Of a stretch of DNA of 64,000 nucleotides, positions 1 through 8,772 are shown in pieces. Both the position numbers and the translations under genes were made by a program. The stretch lies in NCBI GenBank assembly GCA_943370175.1, contig CALRPU020000009.1, positions 1-64,000 on the forward strand, in the 5' to 3' direction. Every line of letters begins with the position of its first letter. The stretch's first letter is position 1. Origin of the DNA: Ideonella_A intermedia_A. Its GTDB lineage: Bacteria; Pseudomonadota; Gammaproteobacteria; Burkholderiales; Burkholderiaceae_C. The notes under the pieces were generated by a model, which was given only the letters and a program-made list of their open reading frames with translations, searched no databases and was not told the DNA's origin.

Positions 1-287
1 GCGGCTTCGACGGTGTCGAGGGCGATGTGCAGGGCCAGCATGCCTGGCGCGCGCAGCAGCAAGTCGGCGTGGCGCAGCGTGGGACGGACCAGGGCCATGC
101 GTGGCAGCTCGCGCTGGCTGATGAACTCGCCCTGGGCATCGACCAGCATCCAGGCGCGGTCGAATTCCAGCCCGGTTTCGATCAGCAGGGCTTCGCTGCA
201 GTCCACGACGGCGCAGCTCTTGATGGGGTGCACGTGCAGGCTGTGCAGGCGCAGGTGGGCGTCGGTCATGGGAAGTTGGGCTGACAT
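1..287 (-). CDS. MOSC N-terminal domain protein (partial, 3' end outside window)
   Basis: The reverse-strand frame starts at an ATG at 287 and is still open at base 1, so only about 95 N-terminal residues are visible. A second in-frame ATG lies at 269. The visible part has the pattern of the MOSC_N beta-barrel domain: HPIKSC near the start, then GLEFDRAWMLVD, then an FISQRELPRMA stretch. In the family this domain precedes a MOSC domain that handles molybdenum cofactor-bound sulfur; YcbX-like and mARC-like proteins reduce N-hydroxylated compounds or transfer sulfur. The MOSC domain itself is outside the window, so the exact function is open. It is divergent from the flavin hydroxylase gene across a 55-bp intergenic region. 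Confidence 0.75.
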   Translation of the reverse strand, partial: MSAQLPMTDAHLRLHSLHVHPIKSCAVVDCSEALLIETGLEFDRAWMLVDAQGEFISQRELPRMALVRPTLRHADLLLRAPGMLALHIALDTVEA

Positions 288-329
288 GCTGACGGGGATT
301 GTGCCCGGGCTCCCGCGCAGCGCGCTCCC

Positions 330-335
330 TACAAT
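330..335 (+). promoter_or_regulatory. Candidate -10 hexamer of the UbiH-like gene
   Basis: TACAAT ends 7 bases before the ATG at 343 and no Shine-Dalgarno sequence lies between them. Transcription starting 6-8 bases downstream of this hexamer would begin at or next to the start codon, giving a leaderless mRNA. No convincing -35 hexamer is visible at 17-bp spacing. Confidence 0.35.
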
Positions 336-342
336 CGCGCCG

Positions 343-1485
343 ATGACACACAACGAGGTGCTGGTGCGCGGGGCAGGGGTGGTCGGGCGATCGCTCGCCT
401 TGTCGCTGTCTCGCCTGGGCTTGCCCGTCACGCTGGAATCGGGCCCAAAGGCACCGATCGGCGACGGCCCTGACGTGCGTGCTTACGCGCTGAACGCGGC
501 GTCGGTGGGTTTGCTGCGCAGCTTGCGCGTGTGGGACGCCTTGCCTGCCGGTGCCGCCACCGCCGTGCGCGACATGCACATCGAGGGCGACGCCAGCGGC
601 GCGAGCCTGGCGTTTTCAGCCTGGACCCAGCAGGTGCAGGAGCTGGCGTGGATCGTCGACGTGGCCGCGCTCGACGCGGCGCTGGCGGGCGCGGTGCGTT
701 ACGCGCCGCACATCCGCGTGGTCGACGCCATGGCGCCCGGCGCGCCGGCCCCCGCCTTGACCGCGCTGTGTGAAGGCCAGCAGTCGGTGCACCGCGCCGC
801 GCTCGGCGTGCGACACGACCGGACGCCCTATGGGCACCGCGCCATCGCCGCGCGGTTGGTGGCCGAGCAGCCTCACCGCCACGTGGCGCGCCAGTGGTTC
901 CGCTCGCCCGATGTGCTGGCCCTGTTGCCCATGGACGGCGCCGACGCCGGTGGTGCGCCCGGCGCCGCCGCGGGCTGGGCCCTGGTCTGGTCGATGCCGG
1001 ACACCCAGGCCGATGAACTGATGGCCCTGGACGACGCCGACTTCACCGCGCGCTTGGCGGCCGTCACCGGGTCGGTGACCGGCGCCTTGCGCCTGGTGTC
1101 GCCGCGCGCCAGCTGGGCCTTGTCGCGCGCCCAGGTGGACGCCTGGACCGGTCCTGGCTGGGTGGTATTGGGCGATGCGGCCCATTCGGTTCACCCGCTG
1201 GCTGGCCAGGGCTTGAACCTCGGCCTGGGCGACGTGGCCGCGCTGGCCCAGGTGCTGGCCGATCGCGAACCCTGGCGCGCGCTTGGCGACCCCAAGCTGC
1301 TGCGCCGCTTCGAACGGGCCCGCGCCTTGCCCACCTGGGCCATGATTGAGCTGACCGACAGCTTGCTGCACCTGTTTGCCCACCCGAGCCCCATCGCCCG
1401 GGAACTTCGCAACCGCGGGCTGAGTCTCGTCGACCGCATGGGGCCGATGAAGCGCTGGCTGACCCGCCAGGCGCTGGGCAGTTGA
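343..1485 (+). CDS. UbiH/UbiF/VisC/COQ6-family FAD-dependent hydroxylase
   Basis: A 380-residue flavoprotein monooxygenase. The N-terminus carries the dinucleotide-binding signature GAGVVGRSLA (from about residue 8). The second FAD motif, GDAAHSVHPLAGQGLNLG, begins at residue 277, as is diagnostic for the ubiquinone-biosynthesis hydroxylases. Members of this family hydroxylate the aromatic ring of ubiquinone precursors at the inner membrane, but which ring position cannot be read from sequence. The frame is open further upstream; the ATG at 343 was chosen because homology begins there and a TACAAT hexamer lies just before it. The gene is followed 33 bp later by dsbC on the same strand. UbiH, UbiF or UbiI activity are all possible. 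Confidence 0.9.
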   Translation: MTHNEVLVRGAGVVGRSLALSLSRLGLPVTLESGPKAPIGDGPDVRAYALNAASVGLLRSLRVWDALPAGAATAVRDMHIEGDASGASLAFSAWTQQVQELAWIVDVAALDAALAGAVRYAPHIRVVDAMAPGAPAPALTALCEGQQSVHRAALGVRHDRTPYGHRAIAARLVAEQPHRHVARQWFRSPDVLALLPMDGADAGGAPGAAAGWALVWSMPDTQADELMALDDADFTARLAAVTGSVTGALRLVSPRASWALSRAQVDAWTGPGWVVLGDAAHSVHPLAGQGLNLGLGDVAALAQVLADREPWRALGDPKLLRRFERARALPTWAMIELTDSLLHLFAHPSPIARELRNRGLSLVDRMGPMKRWLTRQALGS

Positions 1486-1518
1486 CCGCTGCGCTCCCGA
1501 TTTCCAGAAAGGCACTCG

Positions 1519-2259
1519 ATGTTGTTGACCCGCCCCGGCCGCTGTGCCGCTGCCGTCCTGACCGCTGCGGCACTGTTCGCGCCCGCCTTCGCTGGCGCCC
1601 AGGAAGCCACGATCCGCAAAAACCTCGCGGAACGCCTGCCCGATTTCCCGAAGATTGACGAGGTCACCAAGACGGCCATTCCGGGCTTGTACGAGATCCG
1701 CATCGGCACCAGCATCTTGTACTCCGACGAGCAGGGCAACCACCTGATCGAAGGCGTGCTGATCGAAACCCGCAGCCGCACCAACGTGACCGAAGCGCGC
1801 CTTGCGAAGTTCACCGCCATCGACCCCTCGGCCCTGCCCCTGAAGGACGCCGTGGTCTGGAAAAACGGCAATGGCGCGCGCAAGCTGTACGTCTTCGCCG
1901 ACCCGAATTGCGGCTATTGCAAGCGTTTCGAGCGCGACCTGATGCAAGTCAAGGACGTGACCGTCTACACCTTCCTCTACCCGATCCTGGGCAATGACTC
2001 CACCGACAAGAGCAAGAACATCTGGTGCGCCAAGGACAGCGGCAAGGCCTGGCGCGACTGGATGGTTGACGGGGTGACGCCGGTCAAGGCCAGCGGCGAC
2101 TGCGATGCCTCGGTGCTGCAGCGCAACGTCGAGCTCGGGCGCAAGCACCGCGTGACCGGCACGCCGGCCCTGGTGTTCGAGGACGGCAAGCGGGTGCCCG
2201 GTGCCCTCGGCGCGGACGCTGTCGAGAAGCAGCTCGCCGCCAGCCGCGGCAAGGGCTGA
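1519..2259 (+). CDS. dsbC: Periplasmic thiol:disulfide isomerase DsbC
   Basis: 246 residues with a Sec signal peptide (hydrophobic core at about 9-25, likely cleavage near GAQ at 26-28). An N-terminal dimerisation region (about 30-100) is followed by a thioredoxin fold with the redox motif CGYC at residues 131-134, within DPNCGYCKRF. A cis-proline loop (TGTPAL) occurs near the C-terminus. DsbC reshuffles wrong disulfide bonds in exported proteins and is kept reduced by DsbD. Length, order of domains and the CGYC motif match DsbC rather than DsbA or DsbG. It is probably co-transcribed with the upstream flavin hydroxylase. Confidence 0.93.
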   Translation: MLLTRPGRCAAAVLTAAALFAPAFAGAQEATIRKNLAERLPDFPKIDEVTKTAIPGLYEIRIGTSILYSDEQGNHLIEGVLIETRSRTNVTEARLAKFTAIDPSALPLKDAVVWKNGNGARKLYVFADPNCGYCKRFERDLMQVKDVTVYTFLYPILGNDSTDKSKNIWCAKDSGKAWRDWMVDGVTPVKASGDCDASVLQRNVELGRKHRVTGTPALVFEDGKRVPGALGADAVEKQLAASRGKG

Positions 2260-2302
2260 GCGACTGGGTCGCGGCCGTCACGCCGCTGTCGCAATGCCGC
2301 CA

Positions 2303-2308
2303 TAAACT
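2303..2308 (+). promoter_or_regulatory. Candidate -10 hexamer of ppk1
   Basis: TAAACT ends 6 bases before the ATG at 2315. As for the UbiH-like gene, there is no ribosome binding site, and the spacing suggests a leaderless transcript. The -35 region is not recognisable. Confidence 0.3.
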
Positions 2309-2314
2309 GAGGTG

Positions 2315-4447
2315 ATGAACGTCATTGCGCCCCAGGATGGGGCTGCGCCCGCGCCGGCTGCGCCGCCCGTGCTGCGCTTGCTGAACCGCGAACGCGCGAT
2401 CCTCGAATTCAACCGCCGCGTGCTGGCGCAGGCACAGCGCGACGATGTGCCGCTGCTCGAGCGCCTGCGCTATGTTTGCATCGTCTCGTCCAACATGGAC
2501 GAGTTTTTCGAGGTGCGATTCGCCGACTACCTGGAAGCGGCACGCCAACCGGGCGCCCAGGTTTCCTCGACCGAGCTCGATTCCATCGCGGCCGACGCCC
2601 ACGCCGTGATCGATGCGCAGTACGCCACCTTCAACGACGAGGTGATGCCGCTGCTGCAGCGCCGCGGCATCGTCGTGCTGAATCACGCGGACCGCGACGA
2701 GGCCCAGCGGGCGTGGGTGAACCAGTTCTTCCAGCGCCAGGTGCGGCCGCTGCTGGTGCCGGTGGGCCTGGACCCGGCGCACCCATTTCCTCAGGTGGCG
2801 AACAAGTCCCTGAATTTCATCGTGCGCCTGGGCGGGCGCGATGCCTTCGGCCGAGCCAACACCATCGCCATCGTCAAGGTGCCACGGGTGCTGCCTCGGG
2901 TCATCCGGCTGCCGGATCGGCTGGCGCCCGGGCGCCAGGCCTTCGTGCTGTTGACCAGCGTGATCCGAGCCCACCTGGGTGAGCTGTTCCCCGGCCGCGA
3001 CGTCGAGGCCTTTTCGCAGTTCCGCGTCACCCGTGACTCCGATCTGGAAGTCGACGAGGCCGACGTGGCCAACCTGCGCCAGGCGCTGCGCTCGGGCCTG
3101 ACCACGCGGCACTATGGCCAGGCCATCCGCATCGAAGTGGTTCATTCCTGCCCGCCCGAGCTGGCGCAGTTCCTGTTGCAGCAGTTCGACCTGCCAGAGG
3201 CCGCGCTGTATCGGGTGAACGGCCCGGTCAACCTGGTTCGCCTGAACCAGCTGATCGACCAGGTCAGCGACCCGGTCGACGACGCCGATGTGAGTGTCAG
3301 CGACCGCCGCGAGGCGGCGACGCTGCGCTTTCCGCCCTATGAGCCGGCCTGGCCGGCCGCCCTGCCGCGCGGCGAATCGATCTTCGCGCAGCTGCGCGAA
3401 CGCGACGTGCTGCTGCACCAGCCCTTCGAGTCCTTCGAGCCGGTGGTGCAGTTCCTGCGCGAGGCGGTGCACGACCCCGACGTGCTGGCGATCAAGCAGA
3501 CGATCTACCGCACCGGCAGCGAGTCGCCGCTGATGGACCTGCTGATCGAGGCCGCGCGGCGCGGCAAGGAGGTGATGGCCGTGGTCGAGCTGAAGGCCCG
3601 CTTCGACGAAGAGGCCAACATCAATTGGGCCGAGCGACTGGAGGCCGTCGGCGCTCAGGTGGTCTACGGCGTGGTCGGGCTGAAGACGCACGCCAAGCTG
3701 CTGTTGGTCACACGCCGCGAAGACGGCCCCGGCGGGCGCCGTCTTCGCCGCTACGCGCACCTGTCCACGGGCAACTACAACCCCAAGACCGCCCGCCTCT
3801 ACACCGACCTGGGCATGCTCACGGCCGACGCCGACCTGACGTCCGACGCCGACGCGGTGTTTCAGCAGCTGGCAAGCCTCGGCAAGACGCGGCCCTTCCG
3901 AGCCCTGTGGCAGGCGCCGTTCACCCTGCACCGGCGGCTGCTGCAGCAGCTGGGCGAGGTCGAGCGCGCTGCCCGGGCCGGGCGGCCGGCGCGCGTCGTG
4001 GTGAAGGTGAATTCGCTGACCGACAGCGCGTTGATCGAGGCCCTGGTGCAGGCCGGCCAGGCGGGCGCGTCGATCGACCTGATCGTTCGTGGCGCCTGCA
4101 TGCTGCCGCCGGGCGTGCCAGGGCTGACCGAGCACATTCGCGTGCGCTCGGTGGTGGGGCGGTTCCTGGAGCACTCGCGGGTCATCTATTTCCGGTGGGG
4201 GCCCAACGACGCCGACGAAGCGCTCTACCTGTCCAGTGCCGATTGGATGAGCCGCAACATGTTTCGCCGCATCGAGGTGGCCTGGCCGGTGCGCGACCCG
4301 GTGTTGCGCCAGCGCGTGATCGACGAATGCCTGGTGCCTTACCTGCGCGACGCGCTGGACGCCTGGGAACAGCAGCCGGACGGCCACTATGTGCGCGTGG
4401 GCCACAGCGGGCCCGGTGCCCAGCAGGCCCTGTGCCGTCGCTATTGA
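2315..4447 (+). CDS. ppk1: Polyphosphate kinase 1
   Basis: About 710 residues, the usual length for PPK1, which reversibly polymerises the gamma-phosphate of ATP into polyphosphate. The N-terminal domain opens with LNRERAILEFNRRVLAQA. The catalytic phospholipase-D-like domains contain the phospho-accepting histidine in KTHAKLLLV (His459) and the second conserved histidine in the YAHLSTGNYN stretch (His482). A GTG codon lies directly before the ATG; the ATG was taken as the start. The next gene is a SixA-type phosphatase on the same strand, 26 bp downstream. The exopolyphosphatase-like Ppx/GppA gene is 13 kb away on the other strand. Confidence 0.96.
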   Translation: MNVIAPQDGAAPAPAAPPVLRLLNRERAILEFNRRVLAQAQRDDVPLLERLRYVCIVSSNMDEFFEVRFADYLEAARQPGAQVSSTELDSIAADAHAVIDAQYATFNDEVMPLLQRRGIVVLNHADRDEAQRAWVNQFFQRQVRPLLVPVGLDPAHPFPQVANKSLNFIVRLGGRDAFGRANTIAIVKVPRVLPRVIRLPDRLAPGRQAFVLLTSVIRAHLGELFPGRDVEAFSQFRVTRDSDLEVDEADVANLRQALRSGLTTRHYGQAIRIEVVHSCPPELAQFLLQQFDLPEAALYRVNGPVNLVRLNQLIDQVSDPVDDADVSVSDRREAATLRFPPYEPAWPAALPRGESIFAQLRERDVLLHQPFESFEPVVQFLREAVHDPDVLAIKQTIYRTGSESPLMDLLIEAARRGKEVMAVVELKARFDEEANINWAERLEAVGAQVVYGVVGLKTHAKLLLVTRREDGPGGRRLRRYAHLSTGNYNPKTARLYTDLGMLTADADLTSDADAVFQQLASLGKTRPFRALWQAPFTLHRRLLQQLGEVERAARAGRPARVVVKVNSLTDSALIEALVQAGQAGASIDLIVRGACMLPPGVPGLTEHIRVRSVVGRFLEHSRVIYFRWGPNDADEALYLSSADWMSRNMFRRIEVAWPVRDPVLRQRVIDECLVPYLRDALDAWEQQPDGHYVRVGHSGPGAQQALCRRY

Positions 4448-4473
4448 GCCCCACACCCGAACGGAGCAGACCC

Positions 4474-4935
4474 GTGGACCTGATCCTTTGGCGTCACGCC
4501 GAAGCGCACCCCCAGCGCGACGGCCAGTTGGATGTGGAGCGCGCCTTGACACCCAAAGGCGAGCGCCAGGCGCAACGCATGGCCGAGTGGCTGAACCAGC
4601 GGCTGGCCCACTCGACCCGGGTGGTGGTGAGCCCGGCACTGCGCACGCAACAGACAGCGCGCGCTCTGGGGCGCAACTTCAAGACCGTGGCCGCCTTGGC
4701 GCCCGACGGCAGCGGCGAGGACCTGCTGACCGCGGCGCGCTGGCCCACCAGCAACGAGCCGGTGCTGGTGGTGGGCCATCAGCCGACCCTGGGCCTGGTG
4801 GCGGCCCATCTGCTGTGCGAATCACCGCAGCCCTGGGCGGTCAAGAAGGCGGCCGTGTGGTGGCTGCGTTGCCGCGACCGCGCCGGCGCGGCCCAGGTCG
4901 TGCTGCAGGCCGTGCAGTCCCCCGACCTGTTATGA
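4474..4935 (+). CDS. sixA: SixA-type histidine phosphatase
   Basis: 153 residues starting at a GTG preceded by an ACGGAG ribosome binding site. The histidine phosphatase core is complete: RHAEAH at the N-terminus (phospho-accepting His), a TPKGERQAQRMA helix, SPALRTQQTA, and GHQPTLG containing the second catalytic His. SixA removes phosphate from phosphohistidine in signalling or phosphotransfer proteins. The position directly after ppk1 is a recurrent arrangement and suggests a role in phosphate-related signalling. That link is inferred from context only. Confidence 0.85.
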   Translation: MDLILWRHAEAHPQRDGQLDVERALTPKGERQAQRMAEWLNQRLAHSTRVVVSPALRTQQTARALGRNFKTVAALAPDGSGEDLLTAARWPTSNEPVLVVGHQPTLGLVAAHLLCESPQPWAVKKAAVWWLRCRDRAGAAQVVLQAVQSPDLL

Positions 4936-5005
4936 GCAGCGGGCCGGCGGCCCATGGCGGGGACCGAGGGGCAGATTCCCGGGTGTCATCGGCCCGGCAC
5001 TGCGG

Positions 5006-5011
5006 GACAAT
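5006..5011 (+). promoter_or_regulatory. Candidate -10 hexamer of the Ser/Thr kinase gene
   Basis: GACAAT sits about 38 bases before the kinase ATG at 5050 and resembles the -10 hexamers seen before other genes in this window. No clear -35 element is visible. Confidence 0.25.
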
Positions 5012-5049
5012 ACGGGTTTTGAAGATCCGGTCTCCGCACCCGTGAGCTC

Positions 5050-7137
5050 ATGAGCACCCGTCCTGGCGACAGCAGCAACGACGACAGCAACGACGACGAC
5101 GGCACGGTGTTGCGGCCCAGACGCACGACCCTCACGGGCGCCGACCTCGCTGGCAGCGCCGCCCAGGACAGCGACGAGGCCACGGTGCTGGTCTCCCGCC
5201 CGGTGGGGAGCTCAACCGGCCCGACCGGTGGGCGAACCGGTGGCGACCCGCACACGCCCACCTTGAGCGCCGCGTCGATGAAGTCCGGTGTGGCCGCGGT
5301 GGGCAATGCCCTGCCGATCGGCACTTACCTGGGCGAGTTCGAGCTGACCCAGGTGGTGGGCGAGGGTGGCTTCGGCATCGTCTACCTGGCGGTCGATCAC
5401 TCGTTGCAGCGCAAGGTGGCACTGAAGGAGTACATGCCGTCCTCGCTGGCCGAACGCACCGACGGCATGCAGGTCAGCAGCCAATCCCCCGACGACGAGG
5501 AGACCTTCCGCAAGGGACTGGACAGCTTCATCAACGAGGCCCGCCTGCTGGCCCAGTTTGACCACCCTTCGCTGGTCAAGGTGCACCGGTTCTGGGAAGC
5601 CAATGGCACCGCTTATATGGTCATGCCCTTCTACGAGGGCCCCACCCTGAAGGACACGCTGCGCGACATGGGCAGCCCGCCGGACGAAACCTGGCTGCGC
5701 ACCTTGCTGGACCCGTTGACGGGTGCGCTCGCGGTCATCCACGGCCAGCAATGTTTTCACCGTGACATCGCGCCGGACAACATCTTGCTGTTGGCCGGCA
5801 GTGGCCGCCCGTTGCTGCTGGACTTCGGCGCCGCGCGCCGCGTCATTGGCGACGCCAACCAGGCCCTGACCGTCATCCTGAAGCCAGGCTACGCTCCGGT
5901 GGAGCAGTACGCCGAGGTGCCCAGCATGAAGCAGGGCCCCTGGACCGACGTCTACGCCCTGGCGGCGGTGCTGTACTTCGCGATCATGGGCAAGAAGCCA
6001 CCGGCGGCGGTCGGGCGTTTGATCAACGACCAATACCAGCCGCTGGTCAAGCAGGCCGCTGGTCGCTACAGCGAGCCCTTCCTGAAGGCCATTGACGACG
6101 CCCTGGCGGTCAAGCCCAACGAGCGAACCCAGAACATCGACGCCTTCCGCGCCGCGATGGGGTTTGGCACGCTGGCACGCGACGCGGCCGGTGTGCTGTC
6201 CGACAACGGCATGGGCTCGTCCGGCAATTTCGACACCACCCGGCGCCTGTTGCCGCCCAGCCCTGCGCCCGCCGCGCTGCCGACGTCAACCCCCGCGGGC
6301 CAACGGCCGGGCGCGGGCGGGGCGCCAGCGGGAGGCGGGCTGGGCCTGAAGCTGGGGGCAGGCGCCGCGGCGCTGCTGGTGGCCGGCGGGGCGTGGTGGT
6401 TCCTCGGCCGCGGCACGGCGCCAGTGCCGCCAGCGCCGGCGGCCGGAAACCTGGCGACCAGCGCGCCCGGCACGTCCGCACCCACGGGTGCGGCCGCCCC
6501 GGCGGCCAGCGCCATCGCGGCGGCCCCGCCACCAGTGTCGGCGCCAGCGGCCCTGCCCGCTGCGGCGCCCTTCAGCGTGGCCAGCGAGTTCCAGCGCATC
6601 GTGGCCCAGCAGTCGGCCGGGTTCAGCGTGTCCGCCCGCGTGGCCAAGGCCAGCTTCCGGCTCTTCGACGAGAAAAACACCAGCGCGAAGCCGGACCCCA
6701 TCGCGCTGAGCATCACTTCCGCGCAAGACGGCTACTTCTATGTGCTCGCCCACGCGCCGGACGGCCAGTTGCTGCTGTACTACCCGAACGACGAAGCCCC
6801 GACGAACCGCATCACGGCCGGCAAGGCCGTGACCCTGCCGGGCACCGGCAAAGACCCAAAAACCGGCAAGGCGCACATGGGCCTGGAGTTCACCGAGCCG
6901 CCGGGCAAGGCCGAACTGTTGGTGCTGGTGTCGCGGCAGCCGCGCGACTTTGGCCCGCGGGTCGACAACGGGCAGACGCCCTGGCGACAGTTCCCGACGG
7001 GCCAGACGGCCGAGTCGATGGCGCGGCAGTTCGGACCCACCGGCTCGCTCTACGCGGGCAAGCCGGTTTGCCCCGCTGGCCCGGCCTGTGCCGACGAATA
7101 CGGGGCCTCGGTCGTGGAATTCTCGGTCGTGCGCTGA
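5050..7137 (+). CDS. Transmembrane serine/threonine protein kinase with C-terminal DUF4384-like domain
   Basis: 695 residues. A low-complexity N-terminus (about 1-85) precedes a Hanks-type kinase domain. The glycine loop is GEGGFG at 104-109, the ATP-binding lysine is Lys126 in VALKEY, the catalytic loop is HRDIAPDN with Asp239, and the DFG aspartate is Asp258. The usual loop lysine two residues after the catalytic Asp is alanine here. A proline/alanine-rich linker, one transmembrane helix (about 430-452, LLVAGGAWWFLG) and a second Ala/Pro linker follow. The C-terminal region (about 545-640) has the SITSAQDGYFYVLAHAPDG and LLYYPND pattern of DUF4384, presumably in the periplasm. It converges, 8 bp away, on the HExxH/OmpA/TpsA gene set. 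The partner and substrates are unknown. Confidence 0.88.
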   Translation: MSTRPGDSSNDDSNDDDGTVLRPRRTTLTGADLAGSAAQDSDEATVLVSRPVGSSTGPTGGRTGGDPHTPTLSAASMKSGVAAVGNALPIGTYLGEFELTQVVGEGGFGIVYLAVDHSLQRKVALKEYMPSSLAERTDGMQVSSQSPDDEETFRKGLDSFINEARLLAQFDHPSLVKVHRFWEANGTAYMVMPFYEGPTLKDTLRDMGSPPDETWLRTLLDPLTGALAVIHGQQCFHRDIAPDNILLLAGSGRPLLLDFGAARRVIGDANQALTVILKPGYAPVEQYAEVPSMKQGPWTDVYALAAVLYFAIMGKKPPAAVGRLINDQYQPLVKQAAGRYSEPFLKAIDDALAVKPNERTQNIDAFRAAMGFGTLARDAAGVLSDNGMGSSGNFDTTRRLLPPSPAPAALPTSTPAGQRPGAGGAPAGGGLGLKLGAGAAALLVAGGAWWFLGRGTAPVPPAPAAGNLATSAPGTSAPTGAAAPAASAIAAAPPPVSAPAALPAAAPFSVASEFQRIVAQQSAGFSVSARVAKASFRLFDEKNTSAKPDPIALSITSAQDGYFYVLAHAPDGQLLLYYPNDEAPTNRITAGKAVTLPGTGKDPKTGKAHMGLEFTEPPGKAELLVLVSRQPRDFGPRVDNGQTPWRQFPTGQTAESMARQFGPTGSLYAGKPVCPAGPACADEYGASVVEFSVVR

Positions 7138-7145
7138 AGCCGCCG

Positions 7146-8147
7146 TCAGCGGCCGATCGACGAAAAGATCGACGCAGGCATGCCTTGCCGGAACCGCGCT
7201 CGCAAGGCATCGACCTGCGCGGTGCTGAGACCCAGCTGTCGCCCGTCAAACGCCCGCAGGTCCGGGGTGTGCATCAGGAAGGCCTGCGTTTCGTTGACCA
7301 TCAGTTCCTCGATGCGCGGGTCGTAGTCGAGCTTGGTCAGGAAGCTGCGAAACATCGCCCGCTCGTCGTCCGACAGCCCCTGCCAGAAGGTCCAGCAGTG
7401 TTTGCGGTACTCGGCGTTCGTGAAGAACTCGCCGTGGCTGAGCTCGTGGCGAAGGATGGCCTCGCGCCGCGTGGCGTCCACGGTTTCGTCGGCCTTGGTG
7501 GCCGGGTTGTCGGCCTGCAGTGCGCTGAAGGTGATCACGGCCTGCGGGCCCGGGGCCGCGGCAAGGCGGTCGTTTTCCTCGACCAGCAGTTGCTGCGCCA
7601 GCAGCAGGTTGCCCAGACGGAGCTCGTTCGGGTTCAGCAGCACCTGCTGATTCACCGCCAGCGTGAAAAACCGGGCCACCGATTCGGCCGTGTAGTCGTG
7701 GCCGGCGTAGAAGGTCTCGGGCGTGTCCCCCGACTGTTGGATGAAGCGCGCCAGGCCTTCGTCGCTGAGCACGCGGTCGCGAGGCGCCTTGTGCTTTTCC
7801 ACCAGGGCCGCAAGCCGGTTCAGGGCCTGACCCTGCGATGCCAGGTTGGGAAACTCGATGACCAGGATGCGTGGGTTCAGCGCCAGCCGCGCGATTCGCC
7901 AGTCGCTGGCCTGACCGCGCAGCAGCTCGTCGTACGTGGCGCTTGGTGACGGCGCCGCGGGCTTGGGGTCGGCGGGCCGGATGGCGTCGGCGGCGGCCTT
8001 GGCCGCGGTCGGCGGCGCCGACGCGGTCGCCGTTGCCGGCGAGGCCTTGAACTGCGTGGCGCCCCACCAGGCCCCCCCGGCCAGCAGCACCGAGCCCAGG
8101 CCGATGCCGACCCAGGTGGTCGCGGAGCGTCGTGCTGCCGACTTCAC
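7146..8147 (-). CDS. Membrane-anchored protein of unknown family with an HExxH (zincin-like) motif
   Basis: 333 residues that I do not recognise as a named family. The N-terminus has one transmembrane segment (TWVGIGLGSVLLAGGAWWG, about 11-29) and an Ala/Pro-rich linker, so the remainder is probably periplasmic. Residues 234-238 read HELSH, an exact HExxH zinc-binding motif. A glutamate in MVNETQAF (Glu286, 48 residues after the second His) is placed as a third ligand would be in gluzincin peptidases. Proteolytic activity is an inference from this pattern. The gene is 46 bp downstream of the OmpA-like gene on the same strand and likely co-transcribed with it. It ends 8 bp from the end of the convergent kinase gene. 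Confidence 0.7.
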   Translation of the reverse strand: MKSAARRSATTWVGIGLGSVLLAGGAWWGATQFKASPATATASAPPTAAKAAADAIRPADPKPAAPSPSATYDELLRGQASDWRIARLALNPRILVIEFPNLASQGQALNRLAALVEKHKAPRDRVLSDEGLARFIQQSGDTPETFYAGHDYTAESVARFFTLAVNQQVLLNPNELRLGNLLLAQQLLVEENDRLAAAPGPQAVITFSALQADNPATKADETVDATRREAILRHELSHGEFFTNAEYRKHCWTFWQGLSDDERAMFRSFLTKLDYDPRIEELMVNETQAFLMHTPDLRAFDGRQLGLSTAQVDALRARFRQGMPASIFSSIGR

Positions 8148-8193
8148 ACCAGCCGTGGTCTCGTCGGGGATGGCCTGCGCGGGCGACGGCGCG

Positions 8194-8772
8194 TCAGCTC
8201 TTGTTCTTGTTGGTCACGATGGTGACGCGCCGGTTCTCGGGGGCATCGGCGCGGGCGGTGTTCAACGGCTCGCTGGACCCCTTGCCCTCCGGCTGCAGGC
8301 GTTCCGGCAGGATGGCGTGCTTCGTCACCAGGTAGTTCGCCACCGATTCCGCGCGCTGCTGCGACAGCACCAGGTTGCGCGAGGCGTCGCCGCGCGGGTC
8401 GGCATGGCCTTCCACGCGGAAGCTGAAGCCGGCGAGCTTGTCGTCTTGCAACGCGCGGGCCAGCACGTCCAGCGTGGCCATGGTGTCGGGCGTGAGTTCG
8501 GCGGAATTCGACGGGAAGGTGATCAGCAGGCTGGCCTTGCCGGCGTTGGGCTTGGCCGGTGCGGGTTTGTCGCCGGGCGCCCGGGTGGCTGCGCGGAACC
8601 CGCGGGTTTTGGCGCCTTCGGGTGCTTCTGGGCCGTCAACGGCCAGGGCGTCGATCAGCGCGGACTCGGTGACCTGAGATCCTTTGAGCACCACCTCCTG
8701 GGCATGAACGGCCGTGGTCAAGGCCAGGGTGGCCAGGCAGGAGCCCAACAGGGCAAGCAGGGAACGGTTCAT
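8194..8772 (-). CDS. OmpA-family peptidoglycan-binding protein
   Basis: 192 residues with a clear signal peptide (MNRSLLALLGSCLATLALTT, cleavage near VHAQ at 22-25). The C-terminal half is an OmpA/MotB-type domain: the beta-strand ITFPSNSAELTP, then FRVEGHADPRGDASRNLVLSQ, which holds the conserved Asp and Arg that bind diaminopimelate, then the QRAESVANYL helix and the ENRRVTIV strand. There is no beta-barrel, so it is a periplasmic or outer-membrane-associated peptidoglycan binder. An AGAGG ribosome binding site precedes the ATG at 8772. It lies between the giant TpsA gene (159 bp upstream) and the HExxH protein gene, all on the reverse strand. This suggests a role in anchoring or presenting the surface protein. 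Confidence 0.85.
   Translation of the reverse strand: MNRSLLALLGSCLATLALTTAVHAQEVVLKGSQVTESALIDALAVDGPEAPEGAKTRGFRAATRAPGDKPAPAKPNAGKASLLITFPSNSAELTPDTMATLDVLARALQDDKLAGFSFRVEGHADPRGDASRNLVLSQQRAESVANYLVTKHAILPERLQPEGKGSSEPLNTARADAPENRRVTIVTNKNKS

Noticed and set aside
2084..4639. A long reverse-strand frame opposite ppk1
   Set aside because: Low-complexity His/Arg/Gly-rich translation with no recognisable domain; the forward frame is a full-length PPK1.
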